Positions 17,444 to 25,200 of a DNA stretch of 64,000 nt are shown in pieces. The notes under the pieces were generated by a model, which saw only the letters and a list, made by a program, of their open reading frames with translations, did not search any database and was not told the origin of the DNA. The DNA lies in NCBI RefSeq assembly GCF_903819165.1, contig NZ_CAIJCS010000014.1, forward strand, positions 62,001 through 126,000, read 5' to 3'. Position numbers and translations under genes: made by a program. The first letter of the stretch is position 1, and every line of letters begins with the position of its first letter. The stretch comes from Aedoeadaptatus nemausensis. Lineage in GTDB: Bacteria > Bacillota > Clostridia > Tissierellales > Peptoniphilaceae.

Positions 17444-17477
17444 AGAGGCTCGTTTCGGCGAGTCTCTTTTCTTGTTT
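17444..17477 (+). terminator. Intrinsic terminator after the SGNH hydrolase gene
   Basis: A 9-bp stem with one wobble, 17444-17452 with 17459-17467, six-base loop and an interrupted T-rich tract. Confidence 0.8.
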
Positions 17478-17506
17478 GTAAAAAATGTGAAAATGCCGCG
17501 GAGTCG

Positions 17507-17535
17507 TCGACACCGGGGTTAGGCGATGGTACAAT
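17507..17535 (+). promoter_or_regulatory. Promoter of the first pilus-gene block
   Basis: TCGACA at 17507-17512 (one mismatch to consensus), 17-bp spacer and TACAAT at 17530-17535 with an extended TGG. It lies 18 bases before the GTG start of the PilO-like gene. Confidence 0.8.
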
Positions 17536-17553
17536 ACTCATAGAGGTGATCAC

Positions 17554-18966
17554 GTGAATTTTGATTTTTTACCTTTTGGGAAAAAGAACATTCCCGACAG
17601 AAATGACGAATTAAAACCTATTTTTAAAGATACATTTGCCCGCCTGAAACGAGGCGAGGTTTCTAAAAAAGAACAGGCGGCGCTGGCCGCTCTTCTCTTG
17701 GCCGCCACATGCGGCGTCGGCTACGGTGCTTTTATCCATGCGCCTCTCGCTGAGCAGGAAGCCTTAAAGGCCGCAATGAAAACGTCGGTAGCTCACGCTC
17801 AGGAAGCGACCGATGAACCGGTTCAAAATGCAAAGCCTCTCCTTAAAGAAACGGATGTTGAAAAGGCGATCGAGGACGATATTGCATCGGATCCTAATGT
17901 TGCCGTTGCCAACGAGGAGGTTGCCGGCGGAGGGGGAAGCGAAGGCAATTTAAATCTCGTAATCGAACATAACGGTCCCGCCGAAACCTTGACACAATAC
18001 CTGGAAACTTTGGAATCCCTACCATACAAAGTTGTGATCGATTCTGTTTCTTACAGCAAAGATCCGTCAAATATGGAATCTACGACGATTCGCTTGTCCA
18101 TTCCATATGAGATCGTAAACAACAGTCTGGAATCTAAGGAATTTGAAACATCCTCGCCGTCGACTCCTTCAGCTCCGGCTCAAACACCTGAAACTACAGC
18201 GACGCCGACGACGGGAAGCGGCTCTTCTTCGACGAGCTCATCCTCGACTTCGAGTAGTTGGACACCGTCTTCTTCGACGAGAAGCTCTTCTTCTTATACA
18301 AGAACACCTTCCACTACTGTTCGCCCTTCGGCGAGCTCGAGTTCGAGTACATCCAAAAACTCCGGTACATCCTCGACGCAAAAGTCCGAAGCCAAGAAAC
18401 CGGCGAGCCCTGCTAAAAAGGCTCAAGTGAAGCCCCAATCGGAAAAACCGCCCATGATCTCGGAAACGACTTATCTGGCGCCGCCCATTACCCGCTATTC
18501 CGTAATGGATGCTATCTTGACTGTAACAGGCGACGGCACTTTCGAGACATCTCTCGATACCGACAGCACTGAAGACATGGCTAAAGAAAACCGTGTCGGT
18601 AATTTAGCCTTCTCAACGCCCGAGTTAGAAGAGGGAGGACAAGCTGTTAAGCGCGAAATCTTCCTCGATACGGGAGGATTCTATTTACCGAAAAACGGTT
18701 ATGAATTTTCCATTGACATCGTTCCCGATTCGAGTGTGGGCGGTGAATTCAGTCTTCTCCTCTCGGATCTGGATGGACACACGAAAGAAGTGTTGCCCAT
18801 ACGTAAGGCAGAGGTGGATAATGGTTTTACGCGTCTGTTCTTCCCCTTAAACGGCATGGATGGTACGGTGCGTGCCGTACAAATGCGTTACAAGTTCCAA
18901 GATCCCGGTGGAGTATCGGTCAATATTCCCATGAAAAATGTTCAAGTTTTATCTCGTGAAAAATAA
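17554..18966 (+). CDS. PilO-like pilus assembly protein with a Ser-rich linker
   Basis: The protein has 470 residues. It reads as a cytoplasmic head, one membrane helix near residues 42-62, and a long extracytoplasmic part. Residues about 130-195 (TLTQYLETLESLPYKVV, then TIRLSIPYEIV) resemble the ferredoxin-like core of PilO. Residues about 205-300 are a low-complexity Ser/Thr/Pro linker, and the last 140 residues look like a beta-sandwich. The start is GTG, with GAGGTG six bases upstream. It opens an operon of overlapping prepilin genes, which supports a role in pilus alignment. The C-terminal domain is not one I recognise. The PilO assignment rests on a short match and on context. Confidence 0.7.
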   Translation: MNFDFLPFGKKNIPDRNDELKPIFKDTFARLKRGEVSKKEQAALAALLLAATCGVGYGAFIHAPLAEQEALKAAMKTSVAHAQEATDEPVQNAKPLLKETDVEKAIEDDIASDPNVAVANEEVAGGGGSEGNLNLVIEHNGPAETLTQYLETLESLPYKVVIDSVSYSKDPSNMESTTIRLSIPYEIVNNSLESKEFETSSPSTPSAPAQTPETTATPTTGSGSSSTSSSSTSSSWTPSSSTRSSSSYTRTPSTTVRPSASSSSSTSKNSGTSSTQKSEAKKPASPAKKAQVKPQSEKPPMISETTYLAPPITRYSVMDAILTVTGDGTFETSLDTDSTEDMAKENRVGNLAFSTPELEEGGQAVKREIFLDTGGFYLPKNGYEFSIDIVPDSSVGGEFSLLLSDLDGHTKEVLPIRKAEVDNGFTRLFFPLNGMDGTVRAVQMRYKFQDPGGVSVNIPMKNVQVLSREK

Positions 18967-19396
18967 AAAACAGGCCATGACATTGGTCGAAGTGCTTACC
19001 GTCGTCGCAATATTAGCCATGACGGTAACCATAGCGACCCTTGGCCTTCATGGCGTTCGGCAATTTAAGGCTGAGCGCCAATTACATATGATGGCGGGAG
19101 AACTTAGCGATTTAAGAAGAAGAGCAATGGTGGAGCGAGAGGAAACGGTCATGTCCTTTATGAGGGATGGCTATAGTCAAAAGACGAGGAAGGGTTCGAA
19201 TGTTTCGACAGCCTACGAAAAAAATCTTGTCTTTGTCAAGAGCCGTACTTCAGATGGAAGCGACAGATTAAGTTTTTCCCCTTCCGGAAGGCCCTCCAAC
19301 AGCGGAACGATATATTTTGAAATAGGGAGAAAATCCTATGGCTTAATACTTTCTCCTGTAAACAGTCGGGTTCGAGTGGAGAAGTTTCATGAATAA
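18938..19396 (+). CDS. Type IV prepilin-like protein (minor pilin 1)
   Basis: This 152-residue protein has a class III signal: a basic leader, a cleavage site after Ala and MTLVEVLTVVAILAM with the conserved Glu at mature position 5, then a hydrophobic helix. The mature part resembles GspH/FimT minor pseudopilins in size. The residue before the cleavage site is Ala, where Gly is usual. The ATG at 18938 lies inside the PilO-like gene (29-base overlap), and a GTG at 18956 is also possible; neither has a clear Shine-Dalgarno, so translation is likely coupled. It should be processed by the peptidase at 30182. Confidence 0.85.
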   Translation: MFKFYLVKNKKQAMTLVEVLTVVAILAMTVTIATLGLHGVRQFKAERQLHMMAGELSDLRRRAMVEREETVMSFMRDGYSQKTRKGSNVSTAYEKNLVFVKSRTSDGSDRLSFSPSGRPSNSGTIYFEIGRKSYGLILSPVNSRVRVEKFHE

Positions 19397-19706
19397 TAAA
19401 AGTTTTAGTTTGATCGAGGTTATTTTGAGTCTCGCTATTGTGGCTTTATTGGTCGTTATGCTGAGCGCAGCTTTAGGCGGGAGCGCACTTCAATTTGGTC
19501 GCTTAAATCGCAACAGGAATATTATGAGCGAAGCGGAAGATATGATGGAAGCGGCCGTGGCCTATGAAATCCTTGAGACAAAAGATTGTCGCGTGAAAAT
19601 AGAGGATTACAGTGATGGATTGGAGCAGGTGGAGGTCTTTCATGGACAGACGGGAAAACTTCTTTTTTGGGGTCTTCGGCCGAAAAAAAGCATTTACACT
19701 CCTTGA
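19389..19706 (+). CDS. Type IV prepilin-like protein (minor pilin 2)
   Basis: A 105-residue protein starting MNNKSFSLIEVILSLAIVAL, a prepilin signal with Ser before the cleavage site and Glu at mature position 5. After the hydrophobic helix comes a short globular part of about 70 residues. It overlaps the gene before it by 8 bases and the gene after it by 65. The small size resembles GspI- or ComGE-like minor pseudopilins. No more specific name is supported. Confidence 0.83.
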   Translation: MNNKSFSLIEVILSLAIVALLVVMLSAALGGSALQFGRLNRNRNIMSEAEDMMEAAVAYEILETKDCRVKIEDYSDGLEQVEVFHGQTGKLLFWGLRPKKSIYTP

Positions 19707-20166
19707 ATTAATACTTGCTTTAGCCATCGGTTCAGTTTTAATAGCTGTTTTGGGAAGTATTTTGCTGACATCGCTCAATACATCTTCAGGGCTAAGCCGT
19801 AAGATGACGAGAACCAATGATGAATATTTCGCTTTACAGTCCATGATCGATGAGATTCATGGTGCCGATGAGATCTACTTTATTGAGGACAAGTATTTGC
19901 AATTTTACGTGAGAGAAAAAGGACAGAACGGACATAAAGTCGTAAGTTATACTCTGCAGGACGATACTCTTTCCCGGTACGGCGACTATTATCGTCTAAA
20001 GTACTGTAGGGAAAAGATAAGAAAACGCCCGGGCGTCAGAAATATTATTCTGGATGAGGTTCAAGATCTACATTTTCGGCAGCAGGGAGATCTTTTAAAC
20101 ATCAGCTTAAAACGGGACGGTATAGAGTATTCTCGTTCTTTATCTTTGCGAGGCGGCTATGAGTAA
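19642..20166 (+). CDS. Type IV prepilin-like protein (minor pilin 3)
   Basis: A 174-residue protein from the ATG at 19642, chosen because GGAGGT lies five bases before it (19631-19636). An ATG 30 bases upstream in frame has no Shine-Dalgarno. The N-terminus MDRRENFFFGVFGRKKA precedes FTLLELILALAIG, a prepilin signal with an unusually long leader and Ala at the cleavage site. The size and position fit a GspJ/PilW-like minor pilin. It overlaps the preceding gene by 65 bases and the next by 8. Confidence 0.83.
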   Translation: MDRRENFFFGVFGRKKAFTLLELILALAIGSVLIAVLGSILLTSLNTSSGLSRKMTRTNDEYFALQSMIDEIHGADEIYFIEDKYLQFYVREKGQNGHKVVSYTLQDDTLSRYGDYYRLKYCREKIRKRPGVRNIILDEVQDLHFRQQGDLLNISLKRDGIEYSRSLSLRGGYE

Positions 20167-21061
20167 GCGTTCGGGTTCGGTTTCGTTAATGGCCGTCATG
20201 ATTTTTTCCGTTTTGGCCCTATTGTCACTCTATTTATTTTCTCGGATTGAAACCCAATCGTTGACGACGAAAGCTATGGGCGACAGTGCTCAAAGCGGCT
20301 ATTATGCAGAATCACTTACATACTTAGCATGGCGCAATCTAAATGAGGAAAAACTCACATCCATATTAGTAGCATCTACTCAAGAGCTGCCTCGCCCAAG
20401 TTACGGAGAGGTTACCGCTCAATCTGTGGAGTTAGAACGTATTGAAGAAGAAGGGAAGTATTCCACTTTCACCCTTTCGACTCGCGTAAAATATAAGGGA
20501 ATTTCTTCCATGGCGCAATTAAACGGAGAACTCGTGGATCCCGTTTTCTTTGTAGAAAACGGCCACTTAGATTTTAGAGATGATGGCTTTCATAAAATCG
20601 TATCGCCATGGATCGAATCTCTGGAAAAAGATCTATCCTATAAAATAGGGCGGAACGATGACATATGGAGTGCGCAAAACGGTGATTATATCGAATATTC
20701 AAACAGGCGATATCGCTTGATTCGTGAAGATAAAGAGATAGGAAGCTTTACATCGAGTTTCCCCGTTCGAGGATCCATAAGGGGTACCCTTCTTTTAAAA
20801 TCTCCCGTTGCACTGAAGGGACTCGTCCTCGTAGGTGAAGATGCGGTTATAAAAGGTGATCTGCAGATTAAAGGTGTGTGTATTTTAAAGCCGGGTTGTC
20901 GCATCGAGGGGCGCCTATTGTGTGACGGCATTGTTTTAGGTGACAAACCGGAAGGAGTTTCGGTAGCTTTTAATCCAAGACAAGTTGAAAGCATTCTCCG
21001 TGAGTTTCCGAAATTTATAAAGGTTCACGATCTTCATATGAAAAAGACTTATGAGCAATAG
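20159..21061 (+). CDS. PilX-like pilus protein with a bactofilin-like C-terminus
   Basis: This 300-residue protein has one N-terminal membrane helix (SVSLMAVMIFSVLALLSLYL) and lacks the Glu at position 5 seen in true prepilins. That pattern is typical of PilX/GspK-type or anchored pilus-biogenesis proteins. Residues about 200-275 form short hydrophobic repeats such as GTLLLKSPVALKG, VIKGDLQIKG and RIEGRLLCDGIVLGD, which suggest a right-handed beta-helix like bactofilins. It closes the first pilus block and overlaps the previous gene by 8 bases. The function is inferred from context. Confidence 0.65.
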   Translation: MSKRSGSVSLMAVMIFSVLALLSLYLFSRIETQSLTTKAMGDSAQSGYYAESLTYLAWRNLNEEKLTSILVASTQELPRPSYGEVTAQSVELERIEEEGKYSTFTLSTRVKYKGISSMAQLNGELVDPVFFVENGHLDFRDDGFHKIVSPWIESLEKDLSYKIGRNDDIWSAQNGDYIEYSNRRYRLIREDKEIGSFTSSFPVRGSIRGTLLLKSPVALKGLVLVGEDAVIKGDLQIKGVCILKPGCRIEGRLLCDGIVLGDKPEGVSVAFNPRQVESILREFPKFIKVHDLHMKKTYEQ

Positions 21062-21069
21062 CTCTTAAG

Positions 21070-21098
21070 TTGTAGGATTTTTTTCAATTTGATATAAT
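21070..21098 (+). promoter_or_regulatory. Extended -10 promoter for efp
   Basis: TGATATAAT at 21090-21098 is a perfect extended -10; the -35 at 21070-21075 (TTGTAG) matches in its first three bases, with a 17-bp spacer. Confidence 0.75.
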
Positions 21099-21127
21099 AT
21101 GTTAGCAGTACAAAGAAGGAGGATTAT

Positions 21128-21685
21128 ATGATCTCAGCTGGTGATTTTAGAAAAGGTGTAACTTTTGAAATGGACGGCGATGTTTATCAAGTCGTCGATT
21201 TTCAACACGTAAAGCCCGGTAAAGGTGCGGCGTTTGTTCGTGCTAAAATTCGCTCCGTATTAAATGGCGGTGCGAAAGAAACAACATTCAACCCTTCGGA
21301 AAAATTTGAAAATGCGGTTATCGAAACTAAGCAAATGCAGTACTTATATTCCGATGGCGAGCTTTACTACTTTATGGACAACGAAACATACGAACAAATT
21401 CCCATTGAAAAGGCATTTGTCGAAGAAGCGTTGAACTTTATGCGGGAAAACGACATGGCGACGATTCAAATCTATCAAAACAAGCCTATTAATGTTACTC
21501 CCGAAAACTTCGTAGAGCTCGAAGTTACGGAAACCGAACCCGGAGTCAAAGGCGACACCACATCCGGCGCGACGAAACCTGCGACGGTTGAGACCGGATT
21601 CACACTCCTTGTACCGCTATTTGTCGATCGCGGAGATACTATCCGCATCGATACGCGCAGTGGCGAGTATATGTCCAGAGTTTAG
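21128..21685 (+). CDS. efp: Elongation factor P
   Basis: This 185-residue three-domain beta-barrel protein rescues ribosomes stalled on polyproline. The loop [12 protein letters not shown] places Lys32 at the tip, the residue that is modified in other bacteria. The C-terminal [17 protein letters not shown] is standard. The Shine-Dalgarno AAGGAGG precedes the ATG. No modification enzyme gene is nearby. Confidence 0.97.
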   Translation: MISAGDFRKGVTFEMDGDVYQVVDFQHVKPGKGAAFVRAKIRSVLNGGAKETTFNPSEKFENAVIETKQMQYLYSDGELYYFMDNETYEQIPIEKAFVEEALNFMRENDMATIQIYQNKPINVTPENFVELEVTETEPGVKGDTTSGATKPATVETGFTLLVPLFVDRGDTIRIDTRSGEYMSRV

Positions 21686-21699
21686 CTAAGGAGGCTGCC

Positions 21700-22050
21700 A
21701 TGAAAAATATTTTACAAAGAATTGCGTACGTCCAAGGATTAGCCGACGGCTTGGGATTAGAAGAAAATTCCAAAGAAGGCCAAATTCTCTTGGAACTTGT
21801 CGATGTTGTGGCTGAACTTACAGAAGTCATCGATGAGAAATTTGAAGACCTTGAAGATTATGTCGATGTAGTAGAAGAAGATTTAGCCGAACTCGAAGAT
21901 TACGTCTACGACGATGAAGGGTATGATGATTTCGACGAATTCGATCTCGATGATTACGATCTTTTTGATGATTACAACGATCCGACCGAAATCGATGTAG
22001 AATATGAAGGCGCCGAACCTTTTATGGATGAAAGTGATTTAAGCGAATAA
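21700..22050 (+). CDS. Acidic CD1247-type N-terminal domain protein
   Basis: This 116-residue protein begins with ILQRIAYVQGLADGLGLEE and continues KEGQILLELVDVVAELTE. It matches the N-terminal domain named after Clostridioides difficile CD1247, found in many clostridia next to efp. The second half is extremely acidic, mostly Asp, Glu and Tyr. The zinc-ribbon tail seen in some relatives is absent. The function is unknown. It follows efp by 14 bases with its own Shine-Dalgarno and ends at a terminator. Confidence 0.8.
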   Translation: MKNILQRIAYVQGLADGLGLEENSKEGQILLELVDVVAELTEVIDEKFEDLEDYVDVVEEDLAELEDYVYDDEGYDDFDEFDLDDYDLFDDYNDPTEIDVEYEGAEPFMDESDLSE

Positions 22051-22052
22051 TC

Positions 22053-22077
22053 AAAACCGCCTGCGGGCGGTTTTTTT
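22053..22077 (+). terminator. Intrinsic terminator after the CD1247-type gene
   Basis: A stem of six or more GC-rich pairs (22056-22061 with 22066-22071, extended by A-T pairs), a four-base loop and seven Ts. Confidence 0.9.
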
Positions 22078-22149
22078 ATGCTTACTTTTGTATCCGGTAT
22101 ATGTTTATAAATGTTTTTTCTGGCTGATCGTGATTCTAAATGAAATGAT

Positions 22150-22179
22150 ATGACAAAATAGGTTTTTATATTGTAAAAT
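22150..22179 (+). promoter_or_regulatory. Probable promoter for yraN-comM-dprA-topA
   Basis: ATGACA at 22150-22155 and TAAAAT at 22174-22179 with an 18-bp spacer; each hexamer has one mismatch. It lies in an A/T-rich gap after a terminator, where a new promoter is expected. Nothing else is seen in this gap. Confidence 0.55.
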
Positions 22180-22225
22180 CATCTTCAATATTATATATTG
22201 ATAAGGAATACACGAAGGAGGCATT

Positions 22226-22585
22226 ATGAATCTCGGACGGGTCGGCGAAGAATTGGCTGTACGCTTTTTGAAAGAGCGAGGGCATGACATTCTGGAACAA
22301 AATTTTCGATTTGCTCATGGTGAAATCGATATCATAAGCTTTTACAAAGGCGTTTTGATTTTTACGGAAGTCAAGACCCGTAGAAGTGAGCGTTATGGGC
22401 GGCCCATGGAGGCGGTGGACAGCTTTAAGCGTCGGCAGATTTATACGACGGCGGAATATTTCCTTTCCACTCAATCCATTCGCTATCATTCGACCCGCTT
22501 TGATGTGATCGAAGTGTTTATCGGCGAGCAATCCATGATTCATTACATAAAAAATGCTTTTAACGGGAACGATTTGGAGGCGTGA
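22226..22585 (+). CDS. yraN: UPF0102 family protein YraN
   Basis: This 119-residue protein has a predicted endonuclease-like fold. The family motif is present: GRVGEELAVRFL, then FAHGEIDIISFYKGVLIFTEVKTR, with the acidic E-D-EVK residues of a PD-(D/E)XK-type site. In many Bacillota it lies just before yifB/comM and dprA, exactly as here, which hints at a DNA-processing role that has not been proven. GGAGG precedes the ATG. Confidence 0.93.
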   Translation: MNLGRVGEELAVRFLKERGHDILEQNFRFAHGEIDIISFYKGVLIFTEVKTRRSERYGRPMEAVDSFKRRQIYTTAEYFLSTQSIRYHSTRFDVIEVFIGEQSMIHYIKNAFNGNDLEA

Positions 22586-22586
22586 G

Positions 22587-24113
22587 ATGTATGCAAGAGT
22601 AAAAACATGCAGCCTGGAGGGACTTGAGGGTTTTGTCGTCGAGGTAGAATGCGATTTGGGGCGCGGACTGCCACGCTTTTTAATGGTGGGACTACCCGAT
22701 GCACAAATTCGTGAATCCGGCGAACGCGTACACTCCGCCATTAAAAACATTGGCATGCCCTATCCGCAACAAAAGATAACGGTCAATTTGGCACCTGCCA
22801 ATCGCCGCAAGGACGGTTCCCAAATGGACCTTGCCATCGCCATTTCCGTGCTATCAGCTCAAGGTCTTTGCGATCCTGAATTGATTGAAGAATACATATT
22901 TTTAGGCGAATTACAGTTAAACGGCGAAGTTTCCGGCATACGTGGGGCCCTACCCATGGTGGCCTCTCTTCGCGAGTTGGGGTTCAAGAAATTCATCGTT
23001 CCCAAGGAAAATGAAAGAGAAACTGCCGTTATTGAAGATGTGTCCATTTACCCTGCGACGAATTTACGAGAAGTAGTGGACCAGTTAAATGGCGGAGAAA
23101 GTATATCTCCTGCAAAGGTGCCGGAGCCCGACGAGGGGAAACGGCTTTATTCCCTGGACTTTTCAGATATTAAAGGACAAAGCGGCTTAAAACGGGCCAT
23201 GGAGGTGGCGGCGGCAGGAGGACACAATCTCTTAATGATCGGGCCGCCGGGAAGCGGAAAGAGCATGAGCGCCAAAAGGCTTCCTACGATTTTACCGCGC
23301 ATGGCATTTGATGAGGCGGTAGAAGTAACAAAGATCTATTCGGTTTCCGGTGAACTTACATCAAGTGGCTTAATGACTGAAAGGCCCTTTCGTGCGCCGC
23401 ACCATACGGCGTCGGGTGTATCTTTAATCGGCGGTGGCCGCATACCTAAACCCGGCGAAATATCCTTAGCTCATCGCGGCGTTTTGTTCCTCGATGAACT
23501 CCCCGAATTCCAAAGTAAAGTGCTCGAAGTTTTACGACAACCGATGGAAGATGGAGCCATCCACATTTCAAGGGCGCAGGCCAGGTTAAAATTCCCTGCA
23601 GATTTCCAACTGGTGGCCAGTATGAACCCGTGTCCCTGTGGATACTACCAGGATCCTCATCACGAGTGCAGTTGCAGTATGCAGCAGATTAAAAAATATT
23701 TAGGGAAAATTTCCCATCCTCTCTTGGATCGCATCGATTTACAGGTGGAAGTAAAGCCTGTAAGTTATGACGATATGAAGACGATGGATAAGGGAGAAAC
23801 CTCGGAAGTGGTGCGGAATCGTGTCGAACGAGCGAGAATCCTTCAATCGGAGCGATTTAAGGGAACTGGCATTCGTACCAATGCGGATATTCCCGAAAAC
23901 TTAATCGAACAGTACTGCAAATTGAAAGAATCGTCGCAGAAGTTGTTAGATATGGCGTATAAAAAATATAAATTCAGCGGAAGATCTATTCATAAAATTT
24001 TAAAGGTGGCCCGTACGGTGGCGGATCTTCGTGGCGGTGAAGAGATCAGCGACGAAGATGTTTTGGAGGCCATTCGTTATAAAACCGTGGAGGGAAAATA
24101 TTGGTCGGAATAA
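22587..24113 (+). CDS. comM: ComM/YifB family Mg-chelatase-like AAA+ ATPase
   Basis: The protein has 508 residues. The N-terminal third resembles a Lon-type S16 domain (VKTCSLEGLEGFVVEVE). The AAA+ module has Walker A GPPGSGKSM near residue 217 and Walker B VLFLDELPEF, followed by the cysteine pairs in MNPCPCGYYQDPHHECSCS. ComM homologues are DNA helicases that promote branch migration in natural transformation. The ATG at 22587 is chosen because GGAGG lies just upstream (22577-22580 and G at 22582); an in-frame start 33 bases earlier lies inside yraN. It overlaps dprA by 13 bases. Confidence 0.93.
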   Translation: MYARVKTCSLEGLEGFVVEVECDLGRGLPRFLMVGLPDAQIRESGERVHSAIKNIGMPYPQQKITVNLAPANRRKDGSQMDLAIAISVLSAQGLCDPELIEEYIFLGELQLNGEVSGIRGALPMVASLRELGFKKFIVPKENERETAVIEDVSIYPATNLREVVDQLNGGESISPAKVPEPDEGKRLYSLDFSDIKGQSGLKRAMEVAAAGGHNLLMIGPPGSGKSMSAKRLPTILPRMAFDEAVEVTKIYSVSGELTSSGLMTERPFRAPHHTASGVSLIGGGRIPKPGEISLAHRGVLFLDELPEFQSKVLEVLRQPMEDGAIHISRAQARLKFPADFQLVASMNPCPCGYYQDPHHECSCSMQQIKKYLGKISHPLLDRIDLQVEVKPVSYDDMKTMDKGETSEVVRNRVERARILQSERFKGTGIRTNADIPENLIEQYCKLKESSQKLLDMAYKKYKFSGRSIHKILKVARTVADLRGGEEISDEDVLEAIRYKTVEGKYWSE

Positions 24114-25176
24114 GTGATAATCTCAGAAAGCTTTTTATTCGACTGTCCCTCGCCGGGATGGCGAACGATGAACTACTTCAAGTCTACGGATTGCTTGCCG
24201 AAGACGATCAGCTTTCCTTTGACGACAGGATCGATTTCAGCAAGCTCGGTCCTTTAAAAGAGAAGGTAGAGCACTACCTTGATCAAGATATTCAAAGGCG
24301 TAAAGATTTTATCGAAAATCACTGCATTTACGTTTTGGTCGTCGGCGACGATTTTTATCCGGAGAAATTGGCCCTCACACCTAATCCGCCGGTGGTAATT
24401 TACGCCATAGGGAATATCGAGTTGATGGCTCGACCTGCACTTTCGGTGGTGGGTGCGAGAAAGCACACGCCTTACGGTTTAAAAATGTGCAAAAAATTCG
24501 TAGGTCCACTGGCAGAACGAGGCCTCGTCATTGTAAGCGGTCTGGCTCTAGGAATCGATAAATTGGCGCATATAGAGGCTTTAGATGCCGGAGGCGATAC
24601 GATCGCCGTTTTAGGTAATGGCATTGGCGAATGCTATCCTAAAAGTAATAGAAGTGTTTACGAGCGCATTATACAAACGGGACTTGTATTAAGCGAGTAC
24701 CCGCCCTTTACTCCGCCGAAGCCCTTTCGTTATCCCGAAAGAAACCGGATTATTTCTGCCCTCGGCGACGGTACTCTTGTAGTAGAGGCGAAGGAAAAGA
24801 GCGGCTCTCTTATTACTGCGCGTCTTTCGGCGGAATACGGCAAAGAAGTTTTGCCATATGCGGCAATTTGGATTCCATTTACAGCAGAGGATGTAATCGC
24901 TTGATTTTAGACGGTGCTCAAATGGTCTTAGATGTAGACGATATTGCCGATGATCCCGTATTCAATTTGAAGGAAGAGAAAAAATCTGTAGATTTATCTC
25001 AACTCTCTTTGGAAGAAAAAAGATTGTATGATAGTATAAAGAACGGCAATCAAACTGCCGAATCATTAATGGCCGATCTTGGCTGGGATATGACCGAGAT
25101 ATTGGCCCGTTTAACGATGTTGGAATTAAAGAATTTTATTACAGGTGTAGACAGTCAATGCATTGAACTGCTTTAA
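24101..25176 (+). pseudogene. dprA: DNA-processing protein DprA, split by a -1 frameshift
   Basis: DprA loads RecA on incoming single-stranded DNA in transformation. The first frame, 24101-24904, starts at TTG after GGAGGG. It holds the Rossmann-like core (VVGARKHTPYG, IVSGLALGID, YPERNRIISALGD, KSGSLITARLSAEYG) and runs to KEVL. It then reads about 17 unrelated residues to a stop. The second frame continues the homology from about 24853: AICGNLDSIYSRGCNRLI, then the C-terminal winged helix, to 25176. Adding one T to the four-T run at 24849-24852 restores a single 359-residue DprA. Either the gene is disrupted or there is a sequencing error in the run. The same single-base loss would leave a protein without the end of the core and the winged helix. 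Confidence 0.88.
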
Positions 25177-25200
25177 AGTTCTAGGAATAGAGGGATTTTT

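Noticed and set aside
18215-18370. Tandem repeat or microsatellite in the Ser-rich segment
   Set aside because: The serine codons vary and no repeat unit is exact, so this is a low-complexity protein segment.
18143-18430. Arg/Leu-rich open frame in the Ser-rich region
   Set aside because: It is the shifted frame of the Ser/Thr linker of the PilO-like gene, with no start signal and a composition forced by the repeat-like codons.
24845-24870. Programmed frameshift in dprA
   Set aside because: There is no slippery heptamer or downstream structure of the known kinds; a lost T or sequencing error explains it more simply.
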